Shown: piece after piece, positions 12,001 to 27,000 of the stretch
Layout: each line of letters starts with the position of its first letter
Position numbering within the stretch: the stretch's first letter is position 1
Source of the DNA: Glandiceps talaboti
Lineage: Eukaryota; Hemichordata; Enteropneusta; Spengelidae
Direction: 5' to 3'
Length of the DNA: 64,000 nt
Assembly: GCF_964340395.1 (NCBI RefSeq)
Contig: NC_135555.1
Span: forward strand, 5,189,001-5,253,000
The notes under the pieces: generated by a model
Told to the model about the DNA's origin: nothing
The model's input: the letters and a program-made list of their open reading frames with translations, nothing else
Databases searched by the model: none
Made by a program: the position numbers and the translations under genes

Positions 12001-15000
12001 TGTTGTTGCACTAGGTGTTGTTGGGAAAGCAGTGGTTACATTCAAGGTAGTCAGTTCCGTCTGTGTGGTAGTTGGTATAGTGGAAGCTGTAAGAGTGGCT
12101 GGTGTTGTTGCTGCTTCTGTGGTTGTTTCCAAGACTGTTGTGGGACTAGTAGTTGTTATAGAAGATGTTGTCAATTCCTCCTCTGTAGTAGTTGGCACAC
12201 TAGAAGTTGTTAGTGTTGGTGCAGATGTCTCCAATTCTGTTGTTGTTGTAGTAACAGTTGTTAGGCTTGGAGTTGTTGGTAAAGCAGAAGTTGTGGCCTC
12301 TTCTGTTGTTGTTGTTGCCAGGACTGTTGTCTTAGAAGGTGTTGTCGGTACAGTACTTGTGAAATTGAATGTTGTGAACTCTGTTTCTATAGTGGTGGGC
12401 AAACCAGTTGTAGTAGTAACAACAGGTTGTGATGTTTCAGCTGGAGTTGTTGTTGTCAAAACTGTTGTTGCATTAGGTGTTGTTGGCAAAGCAGTGGTTA
12501 CATTCAATGTAGTCAGTTCCGTCTGTGTGGTAGTTGGTATAGTGGAAGTTGTAAGAGTGGCTGGTGTTGTTGCTGCTTCTGTGGTTGTTTCCAAGACTAT
12601 TGTGGGACTAGTAGTTGTGAGAGAAGATGTTGCCAATTCCTCCTCTGTAGTAGTTGGCACACTAGTAGTTGTTAGTATTGGTACAGATGTCTCCAATTCT
12701 GTTGTTGTTGTTGCAGTAACAGTTGTTAGGCTTGGAGTTGTTGGTAAAGCAGAAGTTGTGGCCTCTTCTGTTGTTGTTGTTGCCAGGACTGTTGTCTTAG
12801 AAGGTGTTGTCGGTACAGTAGTTGTGAAATTGAATGTTGTGAACTCCGTTTCTACAGTGGTGGGCAAACCAGTTGTAGTAGTAACTGCAGGTTGTGATGT
12901 TTCAGCTGGAGTTGTTGTTGTCAAAACTGTTGTTGCACTAGGTGTTGTTGGCAAAGCAGTGGTTACATTCAAGGTAGTCAGTTCCGTCTGTGTGGTAGTT
13001 GGTATAGTGGAAGCTGTAAGAGTGGCTGGTGTTGTTTCTGCTTCTATGGTTGTTTCCAAGACTATTGTGGGACTAGTAGTTGTGAGAGAAGATGTTGTCA
13101 ATTCCTCCTCTGTAGTAGTTGGCACACTAGTAGTTGTTAGTATTGGTGCAGATGTCTCCAATTCTGTTGTTGTTGTTGCAGTAACAGTTGTTAGGCTTGG
13201 AGTTATTGGTAAAGCAGAAGTTGTGGCCTCTTCTGTTGTTGTTGTTGCCAAGACTGTTGTCTTAGAAGGTGTTGTCGGTACAGTAGTTGTGACATTGAAT
13301 GTTGTGAACTCTGTTTCTATAGTGGTGGGCAAACCAGTTGTAGTAGTAACAGCAGGTTGTGATGTTTCAGCTGGAGTTGTTGTTGTCAAAACTGTTGTTG
13401 CATTAGGTGTTGTTGGCAAAGCAGTGGTTACATTCATGGTAGTCAGTTCCGTCTGTGTGGTAGTTGGTATAGTGGAAGCTGTAAGAGTGGCTGGTGTTGT
13501 TGCTGCTTCTGTGGTTGTTTCCAAGACTGTTGTGGGACTAGTAGTTGTGAGAGAAGATGTTGTCAATTCCTCCTCTGTAGTAGTTGGCACACTAGTAGTT
13601 GTTAGTGTTGGTGCAGATGTCTCCAATTCTGTTGTTGTTGTTGCAGTAACAGTTGTTAGGCTTGGAGTTGTTGGTAAAGCAGAAGTTGTGGCCTCTTCTG
13701 TTGTTGTTGTTGCCAAGACTGTTGTCTTAGAAGGTGTTGTCGGTACAGTAGTTGTGAAATTGAATGTTGTAAACTCCGTTTCTATAGTGGTGGGCAAACC
13801 AGTTGTAGTAGTAACAGCAGGTTGTGATGTTTCAGCTGGAGTTGTTGTTGTCAAAACTGTTGTTGCACTAGGTGTTGTTGGCAAAGCAGTGGTTACATTC
13901 AAGGTAGTCAGTTCCGTCTGTGTGGTAGTTGGTATAGTGGAAGCTGTAAGAGTGGCTGGTGTTGTTGCTGCTTCTGTGGTTGTTTGCAAGACTGTTGTGG
14001 GACTAGTAGTTGTGAGAGAAGATGTTGTCAATTCCTCCTCTGTAGTAGTTGGCACACTAGTAGTTGTTAGTGTTGGTGCAGATGTCTCCAATTCTGTTGT
14101 TGTTGTTGCAGTAACAGTTGTTAGGCTTGGAGTTGTTGGTAAAGCAGAAGTTGTGGCCTCTTCTGTTGTTGTTGTTGCCAAGACTGTTGTCTTAGAAGGT
14201 GTTGTCGGTACAGTACTTGTGAAATTGAATGTTGTGAACTCCGTTTCTATAGTGGTAGGCAAACCAGTTGTAGTAGTAACAGCAGGTTGTGATGTTTCAG
14301 CTGGAGTTGTTGTTGTCAAAACTGTTGTTGCATTAGGTGTTGTTGGCAAAGCAGTGGTTACATTCAAGGTAGTCAGTTCCGTCTGTGTGGTAGTTGGTAT
14401 AGTGGAAGTTGTAAGAGTGGCTGGTGTTGTTGCTGCTTCTGTGGTTGTTTCCAAGACTATTGTGGGACTAGTAGTTGTGAGAGAAGATGTTGTCAATTCC
14501 TCCTCTGTAGTAATTGGCACACTAGTAGTTGTTAGTATTGGTGCAGATGTCTCCAATTCTGTTGTTGTTGTTGCAGTAACAGTTGTTAGGCTTGGAGTTG
14601 TTGGTAAAGCAGAAGTTGTGGCCTCTTCTGTTGTTGTTGTTGCCAAGACTGTTGTCTTAGAAGGTGTTGTCGGTACAGTAGTTGTGAAATTGAATGTTGT
14701 GAACTCCGTTTCTATAGTGGTGGGCAAACCAGTTGTAGTAGTAACAGCAGGTTGTGATGTTTCAGCTGGAGTTTTTGTTGTCAAAACTGTTGTTGCACTA
14801 GGTGTTGTTGGCAAAGCAGTGGTTACATTCAAGGTAGTCAGTTCCGTCTGTGTGGTAGTTGGTATAGTGGAAGCTGTAAGAGTGGCTGGTGTTGTTGCTG
14901 CTTCTGTGGTTGTTTCCAAGACTGTTGTGGGAGTAGTTGTGAGAGAAGATGTTGTTAATTCCTCCTCTGTAGTAGTTGGCACAGTAGTAGTTGTTAGTAT

Positions 15001-18000
15001 TGGTGCAGATGTCTCCAATTCTGTTGTTGTTGTTGCAGTAACAGTTGTTAGGCTTGGAGTTGTTGGTAAAGCAGAAGTTGTGGCCTCTTCTGTTGTTGTT
15101 GTTGCCAGGACTGTTGTCTTAGAAGGTGTTGTCGGTACAGTAGTTGTGAAATTGAATGTTGTGAACTCCGTTTCTACAGTGGTGGGCAAACCAGTTGTAG
15201 TAGTAACAGCAGGTTGTGATGTTTCAGCTGGAGTTGTTGTTGTCAAAACTGTTGTTGCACTAGGTGTTGTTGGCAAAGCAGTGGTTACATTCAAGGTAGT
15301 CAGTTCCGTCTGTGTGGTAGTTGGTATAGTGGAAGCTGTAAGAGTGGCTGGTGTTGTTGCTGCTTCTGTGGTTGTTTCCAAGACTGTTGTGGGACTAGTA
15401 GTTGTGAGAGAAGATGTTGTCAATTCCTCCTCTGTAGTAGTTGGCACACTAGTAGTTGTTAGTGTTGGTGCAGATGTCTCCAATTCTGTTGTTGTTGTTG
15501 CAGTAACAGTTGTTAGGCTTGGAGTTGTTGGTAAAGCAGAAGTTGTGGCCTCTTCTGTTGTTGTTGTTGCCAAGACTGTTGTCTTAGAAGGTGTTGTCGG
15601 TACAGTAGTTGTGAAATTGAATGTTGTGAACTCCGTTTCTATAGTGGTGGGCAAACCAGTTGTAGTAGTAACAGCAGGTTGTGATGTTTCAGCTGGAGTT
15701 GTTGTTGTCAAAACTTTTGTTGCACTAGGTGTTGTTGGGAAAGCAGTGGTTACATTCAAGGTAGTCAGTTCCGTCTGTGTGGTAGTTGGTATAGTGGAAG
15801 CTGTAAGAGTGGCTGGTGTTGTTGCTGCTTCTGTGGTTGTTTCCAAGACTGTTGTGGGACTAGTAGTTGTGAGAGAAGATGTTGTCAATTCCTCCTGTGT
15901 AGTAGTTGGCACACTAGAAGTTGTTAGTATTGGTGCAGATGTCTCCAATTCTGTTGTTGTTGTTGCAGTAACAGTTGTTAGGCTTGGAGTTGTTGGTAAA
16001 GCAGAAGTTGTGGCCTCTTCTGTTGTTGTTGTTGCCAAGACTGTTGTCTTAGAAGGTGTTGTCGGTACAGTAGTTGTGAAATTGAATGTTGTGAACTCCG
16101 TTTCTATAGTGGTGGGCAAACCAGTTGTAGTAGTAACAGCAGGTTGTGATGTTTCAGCTGGAGTTGTTGTTGTCAAAACTGTTGTTGCACTAGGTGTTGT
16201 TGGCAAAGCAGTGGTTACATTCAAGGTAGTCAGTTCCGTCTGTGTGGTAGTTGGTATAGTGGAAGCTGTAAGAGTGGCTGGTGTTGTTGCTGCTTCTGTG
16301 GTTGTTTCCAAGACTGTCGTGGGAGTAGTTGTGAGAGAAGATGTTGTTAATTCCTCCTCTGTAGTAGTTGGCACAGTAGTAATTGTTAGTATTGGTGCAG
16401 ATGTCTCCAATTCTGTTGTTGTTGTTGCAGTAACAGTTGTTAGGCTTGGAGTTGTTGGTAAAGCAGAAGTTGTGGCCTCTTCTGTTGTTGTTGTTGCCAA
16501 GATTGTTGTCTTAGAAGGTGTTGTTGGTACAGTAGTTGTGAAATTGAATGTTGTGAACTCCGTTTCTACAGTGGTGGGCAAACCAGTTGTAGTAGTAACA
16601 GCAGGTTTTGATGTTTCAGCTGGAGTTGTTGTTGTCAAAACTGTTGTTGCACTAGGTGTTGTTGGCAAAGCAGTGGTTACATTCAAGGTAGTCAGTTCCG
16701 TCTGTGTGGTAGTTGGTATAGTGGAAGCTGTAAGAGTGGCTGGTGTTGTTGCTGCTTCTGTGGTTGTTTCCAAGACTATTGTGGGACTAGTAGTTGTGAG
16801 AGAAGATGTTGTCAATTCCTCCTCTGTAGTAGTTGGCACACTAGTAGTTGTTAGTATTGGTGCAGATGTCTCCAATTCTGTTGTTGTTGTTGCAGTAACA
16901 GTTGTTAGGCTTGGAGTTATTGGTAAAGCAGAAGTTGTGGCCTCTTCTGTTGTTGTTGTTGCCAAGACTGTTGTCTTAGAAGGTGTTGTCGGTACAGTAG
17001 TTGTGACATTGAATGTTGTGAACTCTGTTTCTATAGTGGTGGGCAAACCAGTTGTAGTAGTAACAGCAGGTTGTGATGTTTCAGCTGGAGTTGATGTTGT
17101 CAAAACTGTTGTTGCACTAGGTGTTGTTGGGAAAGCAGTGGTTACATTCAAGGTAGTCAGTTCCGTCTGTGTGGTAGTTGGTATAGTGGAAGCTGTAAGA
17201 GTGGCTGGTGTTGTTGCTGCTTCTGTGGTTGTTTCCAAGACTGTTGTGGGACTAGTAGTTGTGAGAGAAGATGTTGTCAATTCCTCCTGTGTAGTAGTTG
17301 GCACACTAGAAGTTGTTAGTATTGGTGCAGATGTCTCCAATTCTGTTGTTGTTGTTGCAGTAACAGTTGTTAGGCTTGGAGTTGTTGGTAAAGCAGAAGT
17401 TGTGGCCTCTTCTGTTGTTGTTGTTGCCAGGACTGTTGTCTTAGAAGGTGTTGTCGGTACAGTAGTTGTGAAATTGAATGTTGTGAACTCCGTTTCTACA
17501 GTGGTGGGCAAACCAGTTGTAGTAGTAACAGCAGGTTGTGATGTTTCAGCTGGAGTTGTTGTTGTCAAAACTGTTGTTGCACTAGGTGTTGTTGGCAAAG
17601 CAGTGGTTACATTCAAGGTAGTCAGTTCCGTCTGTGTGGTAGTTGGTATAGTGGAAGCTGTAAGAGTGGCTGGTGTTGTTGCTGCTTCTGTGGTTGTTTC
17701 CAAGACTGTTGTGGGACTAGTAGTTGTGAGAGAAGATGTTGTCAATTCCTCCTCTGTAGTAGTTGGCACACTAGTAGTTGTTAGTGTTGGTGCAGATGTC
17801 TCCAATTCTGTTGTTGTTGTTGCAGTAACAGTTGTTAGGCTTGGAGTTATTGGTAAAGCAGAAGTTGTGGCCTCTTCTATTGTTGTTGTTGCCAAGACTG
17901 TTGTCTTAGAAGGTGTTGTCGGTACAGTAGTTGTGAAATTGAATGTTGTGAACTCCGTTTCTATAGTGGTGGGCAAACCAGTTGTAGTAGTAACAGCAGG

Positions 18001-21000
18001 TTGTGATGTTTCAGCTGGAGTTGTTGTTGTCAAAACTGTTGTTGCACTAGGTGTTGTTGGCAAAGCAGTGGTTACATTCAAGGTAGTCAGTTCCGTCTGT
18101 GTGGTAGTTGGTATAGTGGAAGCTGTAAGAGTGGCTGGTGTTGTTGCTGCTTCTGTGGTTGTTTCCAAGACTGTTGTGGGAGTAGTTGTGAGAGAAGATG
18201 TTGTTAATTCCTCCTCTGTAGTAGTTGGCACAGTAGTAGTTGTTAGTATTGGTGCAGATGTCTCCAATTCTGTTGTTGTTGTTGCAGTAACAGTTGTTAG
18301 GCTTGGAGTTGTTGGTAAAGCAGAAGTTGTGGCCTCTTCTGTTGTTGTTGTTGCCAGGACTGTTGTCTTAGAAGGTGTTGTCGGTACAGTAGTTGTGAAA
18401 TTGAATGTTGTGAACTCCGTTTCTACAGTGGTGGGCAAACCAGTTGTAGTAGTAACAGCAGGTTGTGATGTTTCAGCTGGAGTTGTTGTTGTCAAAACTG
18501 TTGTTGCACTAGGTGTTGTTGGCAAAGCAGTGGTTACATTCAAGGTAGTCAGTTCCGTCTGTGTGGTAGTTGGTATAGTGGAAGCTGTAAGAGTGGCTGG
18601 TGTTGTTGCTGCTTCTGTGGTTGTTTCCAAGACTGTTGTGGGACTAGTAGTTGTGAGAGAAGATGTTGTCAATTCCTCCTCTGTAGTAGTTGGCACACTA
18701 GTAGTTGTTAGTGTTGGTGCAGATGTCTCCAATTCTGTTGTTGTTGTTGCAGTAACAGTTGTTAGGCTTGGAGTTATTGGTAAAGCAGAAGTTGTGGCCT
18801 CTTCTATTGTTGTTGTTGCCAAGACTGTTGTCTTAGAAGGTGTTGTCGGTACAGTAGTTGTGAAATTGAATGTTGTGAACTCCGTTTCTATAGTGGTGGG
18901 CAAACCAGTTGTAGTAGTAACAGCAGGTTGTGATGTTTCAGCTGGAGTTGTTGTTGTCAAAACTGTTGTTGCACTAGGTGTTGTTGGCAAAGCAGTGGTT
19001 ACATTCAAGGTAGTCAGTTCCGTCTGTGTGGTAGTTGGTATAGTGGAAGCTGTAAGAGTGGCTGGTGTTGTTGCTGCTTCTGTGGTTGTTTCCAAGACTG
19101 TTGTGGGAGTAGTTGTGAGAGAAGATGTTGTTAATTCCTCCTCTGTAGTAGTTGGCACAGTAGTAGTTGTTAGTATTGGTGCAGATGTCTCCAATTCTGT
19201 TGTTGTTGTTGCAGTAACAGTTGTTAGGCTTGGAGTTGTTGGTAAAGCAGAAGTTGTGGCCTCTTCTGTTGTTGTTGTTGCCAAGATTGTTGTCTTAGAA
19301 GGTGTTGTCGGTACAGTAGTTGTGAAATTGAATGTTGTGAACTCCGTTTCTACAGTGGTGGGCAAACCAGTTGTAGTAGTAACAGCAGGTTGTGATGTTT
19401 CAGCTGGAGTTGTTGTTGTCAAAACTGTTGTTGCACTAGGTGTTGTTGGCAAAGCAGTGGTTACATTCAAGGTAGTCAGTTCCGTCTGTGTGGTAGTTGG
19501 TATAGTGGAAGCTGTAAGAGTGGCTGGTGTTGTTGCTGCTTCTGTGGTTGTTTCCAAGACTATTGTGGGACTAGTAGTTGTGAGAGAAGATGTTGTCAAT
19601 TCCTCCTCTGTAGTAGTTGGCACACTAGTAGTTGTTAGTATTGGTGCAGATGTCTCCAATTCTGTTGTTGTTGTTGCAGTAACAGTTGTTAGGCTTGGAG
19701 TTATTGGTAAAGCAGAAGTTGTGGCCTCTTCTGTTGTTGTTGTTGCCAAGACTGTTGTCTTAGAAGGTGTTGTCGGTACAGTAGTTGTGACATTGAATGT
19801 TGTGAACTCTGTTTCTATAGTGGTGGGCAAACCAGTTGTAGTAGTAACAGCAGGTTGTGATGTTTCAGCTGGAGTTGATGTTGTCAAAACTGTTGTTGCA
19901 CTAGGTGTTGTTGGGAAAGCAGTGGTTACATTCAAGGTAGTCAGTTCCGTCTGTGTGGTAGTTGGTATAGTGGAAGCTGTAAGAGTGGCTGGTGTTGTTG
20001 CTGCTTCTGTGGTTGTTTCCAAGACTGTTGTGGGACTAGTAGTTGTGAGAGAAGATGTTGTCAATTCCTCCTCTGTAGTAGTTGGCACACTAGAAGTTGT
20101 TAGTATTGGTGCAGATGTCTCCAATTCTGTTGTTGTTGTTGCAGTAACAGTTGTTAGGCTTGGAGTTGTTGGTAAAGCAGAAGTTGTGGCCTCTTCTGTT
20201 GTTGTTGTTGCCAGGACTGTTGTCTTAGAAGGTGTTGTCGGTACAGTAGTTGTGAAATTGAATGTTGTGAACTCCGTTTCTACAGTGGTGGGCAAACCAG
20301 TTGTAGTAGTAACAGCAGGTTGTGATGTTTCAGCTGGAGTTGTTGTTGTCAAAACTGTTGTTGCACTAGGTGTTGTTGGCAAAGCAGTGGTTACATTCAA
20401 GGTAGTCAGTTCCGTCTGTGTGGTAGTTGGTATAGTGGAAGCTGTAAGAGTGGCTGGTGTTGTTGCTGCTTCTGTGGTTGTTTCCAAGACTGTTGTGGGA
20501 CTAGTAGTTGTGAGAGAAGATGTTGTCAATTCCTCCTCTGTAGTAGTTGGCACACTAGTAGTTGTTAGTGTTGGTGCAGATGTCTCCAATTCTGTTGTTG
20601 TTGTTGCAGTAAAAGTTGTTAGGCTTGGAGTTGTTGGTAAAGCAGAAGTTGTGGCCTCTTCTGTTGTTGTTGTTGCCAAGACTGTTGTCTTAGAAGGTGT
20701 TGTCGGTACAGTAGTTGTGAAATTGAATGTTGTGAACTCCGTTTCTATAGTGGTGGGCAAACCAGTTGTAGTAGTAACAGCAGGTTGTGATGTTTCAGCT
20801 GGAGTTGTTGTTGTCAAAACTGTTGTTGCACTAGGTGTTGTTGGGAAAGCAGTGGTTACATTCAAGGTAGTCAGTTCCGTCTGTGTGGTAGTTGGTATAG
20901 TGGAAGCTGTAAGAGTGGCTGGTGTTGTTGCTGCTTCTGTGGTTGTTTCCAAGACTGTTGTGGGACTAGTAGTTGTGAGAGAAGATGTTGTCAATTCCTC

Positions 21001-24000
21001 CTCTGTAGTAGTTGGCACACTAAAAGTTGTTAGTATTGGTGCAGATGTCTCCAATTCTGTTGTTGTTGTTGCAGTAACAGTTGTTAGGCTTGGAGTTGTT
21101 GGTAAAGCAGAAGTTGTGGCCTCTTCTGTTGTTGTTGTTGCCAGGACTGTTGTCTTAGAAGGTGTTGTCGGTACAGTAGTTGTGAAATTGAATGTTGTGA
21201 ACTCCGTTTCTACAGTGGTGGGCAAACCAGTTGTAGTAGTAACAGCAGGTTGTGATGTTTCAGCTGGAGTTGATGTTGTCAAAACTGTTGTTGCACTAGG
21301 TGTTGTTGGGAAAGCAGTGGTTACATTCAAGGTAGTCAGTTCCGTCTGTGTGGTAGTTGGTATAGTGGAAGCTGTAAGAGTGGCTGGTGTTGTTGCTGCT
21401 TCTGTGGTTGTTTCCAAGACTATTGTGGGACTAGTAGTTGTGAGAGAAGATGTTGTCAATTCCTCCTCTGTAGTAGTTGGCACATTAGTAGTTGTTAGTG
21501 TTGGTGCAGATGTCTCCAATTCTGTTGTTGTTATTGCAGTAACAGTTGTTAGGCTTGGAGTTGTTGGTAAAGCAGAAGTTGTGGCCTCTTCTGTTGTTGT
21601 TGTTGCCAAGACTGTTGTCTTAGAAGGTGTTGTCGGTACAGTAGTTGTGAAATTGAATGTTGTGAACTCCGTTTCTATAGTGGTGGGCAAACCAGTTGTA
21701 GTAGTAACAGCAGGTTGTGATGTTTCAGCTGGAGTTGTTGTTGTCAAAACTGTTGTTGCACTAGGTGTTGTTGGGAAAGCAGTGGTTACATTCAAGGTAG
21801 TCAGTTCCGTCTGTGTGGTAGTTGGTATAGTGGAAGCTGTAAGAGTGGCTGGTGTTGTTGCTGCTTCTGTGGTTGTTTCCAAGACTGTTGTGGGACTAGT
21901 AGTTGTGAGAGAAGATGTTGTCAATTCCTCCTCTGTAGTAGTTGGCACACTAAAAGTTGTTAGTATTGGTGCAGATGTCTCCAATTCTGTTGTTGTTGTT
22001 GCAGTAACAGTTGTTAGGCTTGGAGTTGTTGGTAAAGCAGAAGTTGTGGCCTCTTCTGTTGTTGTTGTTGCCAAGACTGTTGTCTTAGAAGGTGTTGTCG
22101 GTACAGTAGTTGTGAAATTGAATGTTGTGAACTCCGTTTCTATAGTGGTGGGCAAACCAGTTGTAGTAGTAACAGCAGGTTGTGATGTTTCAGCTGGAGT
22201 TGTTGTTGTCAAAACTGTTGTTGCACTAGGTGTTGTTGGCAAAGCAGTGGTTACATTCAAGGTAGTCAGTTCCGTCTGTGTGGTAGTTGGTATAGTGGAA
22301 GCTGTAAGAGTGGCTGGTGTTGTTGCTGCTTCTTTGGTTGTTTCCAAGACTATTGTGGGAATAGTAGTTGTGAGAGAAGATGTTGTCAATTCCTCCTCTG
22401 TAGTAGTTGGCACACTAGTAGTTGTTAGTATTGGTGCAGATGTCTCCAATTCTGTTGTTGTTGTTGCAGTAACAGTTGTTAGGCTTGGAGTTATTGGTAA
22501 AGCAGAAGTTGTGGCCTCTTCTGTTGTTGTTGTTGCCAAGACTGTTGTCTTAGAAGTTGTTGTCGGTACAGTACTTGTGAAATTGAATGTTGTGAACTCC
22601 ATTTCTATAGTGGTGGGCAAACCAGTTGTAGTAGTAATAGCAGGTTGTGATGTTTCAGCTGGAGTTGTTGTTGTCAAAACTGTTGTTGCACTAGGTGTTG
22701 TTGGCAAAGCAGTGGTTACATTCAAGGTAGTCAGTTCCGTCTGTGTGGTAGTTGGTATAGTGGAAGCTGTAAGAGTGGCTGGTGTTGTTGCTGCTTCTGT
22801 GGTTGTTTCCAAGACTATTGTGGGACTAGTAGTTGTGAGAGAAGATGTTGTCAATTCCTCCTCTGTAGTAGTTGGCACACTAGTAGTTGTTAGTATTGGT
22901 GCAGATGTCTCCAATTCTGTTGTTGTTGTTGCAGTAACAGTTGTTAGGCTTGGAGTTGTTTGTAAAGCAGAAGTTGTGGCCTCTTCTGTTGTTGTTGTTG
23001 CCAAGACTGTTGTCTTAGAAGGTGTTGTCGGTACAGTAGTTGTGACATTGAATGTTGTGAACTCTGTTTCTATAGTGGTGGGCAAACCAGTTGTAGTAGT
23101 AACAGCAGGTTGTGATGTTTCAGCTGGAGTTGTTGTTGTCAAAACTGTTGTTGCACTAGGTGTTGTTGGCAAAGCAGTGGTTACATTCAAGGTAGTCAGT
23201 TCCGTCTGTGTGGTAGTTGGTATAGTGGAAGCTGTAAGAGTGGCTGGTGTTGTTGCTGCTTCTGTGGTTGTTTCCAAGACTGTTGTGGGACTAGTAGTTG
23301 TGAGAGAAGATGTTGTCAATTCCTCCTGTGTAGTAGTTGGCACACTAGAAGTTGTTAGTATTGGTGCAGATGTCTCCAATTCTGTTGTTGTTGTTGCAGT
23401 AACAGTTGTTAGGCTTGGAGTTGTTGGTAAAGCAGAAGTTGTGGCCTCTTCTGTTGTTGTTGTTGCCAAGACTGTTGTCTTAGAAGGTGTTGTCGGTACA
23501 GTAGTTGTGAAATTGAATGTTGTGAACTCCGTTTCTATAGTGGTGGGCAAACCAGTTGTAGTAGTAACAGCAGGTTGTGATGTTTCAGCTGGAGTTGTTG
23601 TTGTCAAAACTGTTGTTGCACTAGGTGTTGTTGGCAAAGCAGTGGTTACATTCAAGGTAGTCAGTTCCGTCTGTGTGGTAGTTGGTATAGTGGAAGCTGT
23701 AAGAGTGGCTGGTGTTGTTGCTGCTTCTGTGGTTGTTTCCAAGACTGTCGTGGGAGTAGTTGTGAGAGAAGATGTTGTTAATTCCTCCTCTGTAGTAGTT
23801 GGCACAGTAGTAATTGTTAGTATTGGTGCAGATGTCTCCAATTCTGTTGTTGTTGTTGCAGTAACAGTTGTTAGGCTTGGAGTTGTTGGTAAAGCAGAAG
23901 TTGTGGCCTCTTCTGTTGTTGTTGTTGCCAAGATTGTTGTCTTAGAAGGTGTTGTTGGTACAGTAGTTGTGAAATTGAATGTTGTGAACTCCGTTTCTAC

Positions 24001-27000
24001 AGTGGTGGGCAAACCAGTTGTAGTAGTAACAGCAGGTTTTGATGTTTCAGCTGGAGTTGTTGTTGTCAAAACTGTTGTTGCACTAGGTGTTGTTGGCAAA
24101 GCAGTGGTTACATTCAAGGTAGTCAGTTCCGTCTGTGTGGTAGTTGGTATAGTGGAAGCTGTAAGAGTGGCTGGTGTTGTTGCTGCTTCTGTGGTTGTTT
24201 CCAAGACTATTGTGGGACTAGTAGTTGTGAGAGAAGATGTTGTCAATTCCTCCTCTGTAGTAGTTGGCACACTAGTAGTTGTTAGTATTGGTGCAGATGT
24301 CTCCAATTCTGTTGTTGTTGTTGCAGTAACAGTTGTTAGGCTTGGAGTTATTGGTAAAGCAGAAGTTGTGGCCTCTTCTGTTGTTGTTGTTGCCAAGACT
24401 GTTGTCTTAGAAGGTGTTGTCGGTACAGTAGTTGTGACATTGAATGTTGTGAACTCTGTTTCTATAGTGGTGGGCAAACCAGTTGTAGTAGTAACAGCAG
24501 GTTGTGATGTTTCAGCTGGAGTTGATGTTGTCAAAACTGTTGTTGCACTAGGTGTTGTTGGGAAAGCAGTGGTTACATTCAAGGTAGTCAGTTCCGTCTG
24601 TGTGGTAGTTGGTATAGTGGAAGCTGTAAGAGTGGCTGGTGTTGTTGCTGCTTCTGTGGTTGTTTCCAAGACTGTTGTGGGACTAGTAGTTGTGAGAGAA
24701 GATGTTGTCAATTCCTCCTGTGTAGTAGTTGGCACACTAGAAGTTGTTAGTATTGGTGCAGATGTCTCCAATTCTGTTGTTGTTGTTGCAGTAACAGTTG
24801 TTAGGCTTGGAGTTGTTGGTAAAGCAGAAGTTGTGGCCTCTTCTGTTGTTGTTGTTGCCAGGACTGTTGTCTTAGAAGGTGTTGTCGGTACAGTAGTTGT
24901 GAAATTGAATGTTGTGAACTCCGTTTCTACAGTGGTGGGCAAACCAGTTGTAGTAGTAACAGCAGGTTGTGATGTTTCAGCTGGAGTTGTTGTTGTCAAA
25001 ACTGTTGTTGCACTAGGTGTTGTTGGCAAAGCAGTGGTTACATTCAAGGTAGTCAGTTCCGTCTGTGTGGTAGTTGGTATAGTGGAAGCTGTAAGAGTGG
25101 CTGGTGTTGTTGCTGCTTCTGTGGTTGTTTCCAAGACTGTTGTGGGACTAGTAGTTGTGAGAGAAGATGTTGTCAATTCCTCCTCTGTAGTAGTTGGCAC
25201 ACTAGTAGTTGTTAGTGTTGGTGCAGATGTCTCCAATTCTGTTGTTGTTGTTGCAGTAACAGTTGTTAGGCTTGGAGTTATTGGTAAAGCAGAAGTTGTG
25301 GCGTCTTCTATTGTTGTTGTTGCCAAGACTGTTGTCTTAGAAGGTGTTGTCGGTACAGTAGTTGTGAAATTGAATGTTGTGAACTCCGTTTCTATAGTGG
25401 TGGGCAAACCAGTTGTAGTAGTAACAGCAGGTTGTGATGTTTCAGCTGGAGTTGTTGTTGTCAAAACTGTTGTTGCACTAGGTGTTGTTGGCAAAGCAGT
25501 GGTTACATTCAAGGTAGTCAGTTCCGTCTGTGTGGTAGTTGGTATAGTGGAAGCTGTAAGAGTGGCTGGTGTTGTTGCTGCTTCTGTGGTTGTTTCCAAG
25601 ACTGTTGTGGGAGTAGTTGTGAGAGAAGATGTTGTTAATTCCTCCTCTGTAGTAGTTGGCACAGTAGTAGTTGTTAGTATTGGTGCAGATGTCTCCAATT
25701 CTGTTGTTGTTGTTGCAGTAACAGTTGTTAGGCTTGGAGTTGTTGGTAAAGCAGAAGTTGTGGCCTCTTCTGTTGTTGTTGTTGCCAGGACTGTTGTCTT
25801 AGAAGGTGTTGTCGGTACAGTAGTTGTGAAATTGAATGTTGTGAACTCCGTTTCTACAGTGGTGGGCAAACCAGTTGTAGTAGTAACAGCAGGTTGTGAT
25901 GTTTCAGCTGGAGTTGTTGTTGTCAAAACTGTTGTTGCACTAGGTGTTGTTGGCAAAGCAGTGGTTACATTCAAGGTAGTCAGTTCCGTCTGTGTGGTAG
26001 TTGGTATAGTGGAAGCTGTAAGAGTGGCTGGTGTTGTTGCTGCTTCTGTGGTTGTTTCCAAGACTGTTGTGGGACTAGTAGTTGTGAGAGAAGATGTTGT
26101 CAATTCCTCCTCTGTAGTAGTTGGCACACTAGTAGTTGTTAGTGTTGGTGCAGATGTCTCCAATTCTGTTGTTGTTGTTGCAGTAACAGTTGTTAGGCTT
26201 GGAGTTATTGGTAAAGCAGAAGTTGTGGCCTCTTCTATTGTTGTTGTTGCCAAGACTGTTGTCTTAGAAGGTGTTGTCGGTACAGTAGTTGTGAAATTGA
26301 ATGTTGTGAACTCCGTTTCTATAGTGGTGGGCAAACCAGTTGTAGTAGTAACAGCAGGTTGTGATGTTTCAGCTGGAGTTGTTGTTGTCAAAACTGTTGT
26401 TGCACTAGGTGTTGTTGGCAAAGCAGTGGTTACATTCAAGGTAGTCAGTTCCGTCTGTGTGGTAGTTGGTATAGTGGAAGCTGTAAGAGTGGCTGGTGTT
26501 GTTGCTGCTTCTGTGGTTGTTTCCAAGACTGTTGTGGGAGTAGTTGTGAGAGAAGATGTTGTTAATTCCTCCTCTGTAGTAGTTGGCACAGTAGTAGTTG
26601 TTAGTATTGGTGCAGATGTCTCCAATTCTGTTGTTGTTGTTGCAGTAACAGTTGTTAGGCTTGGAGTTGTTGGTAAAGCAGAAGTTGTGGCCTCTTCTGT
26701 TGTTGTTGTTGCCAAGATTGTTGTCTTAGAAGGTGTTGTCGGTACAGTAGTTGTGAAATTGAATGTTGTGAACTCCGTTTCTACAGTGGTGGGCAAACCA
26801 GTTGTAGTAGTAACAGCAGGTTGTGATGTTTCAGCTGGAGTTGTTGTTGTCAAAACTGTTGTTGCACTAGGTGTTGTTGGCAAAGCAGTGGTTACATTCA
26901 AGGTAGTCAGTTCCGTCTGTGTGGTAGTTGGTATAGTGGAAGCTGTAAGAGTGGCTGGTGTTGTTGCTGCTTCTGTGGTTGTTTCCAAGACTATTGTGGG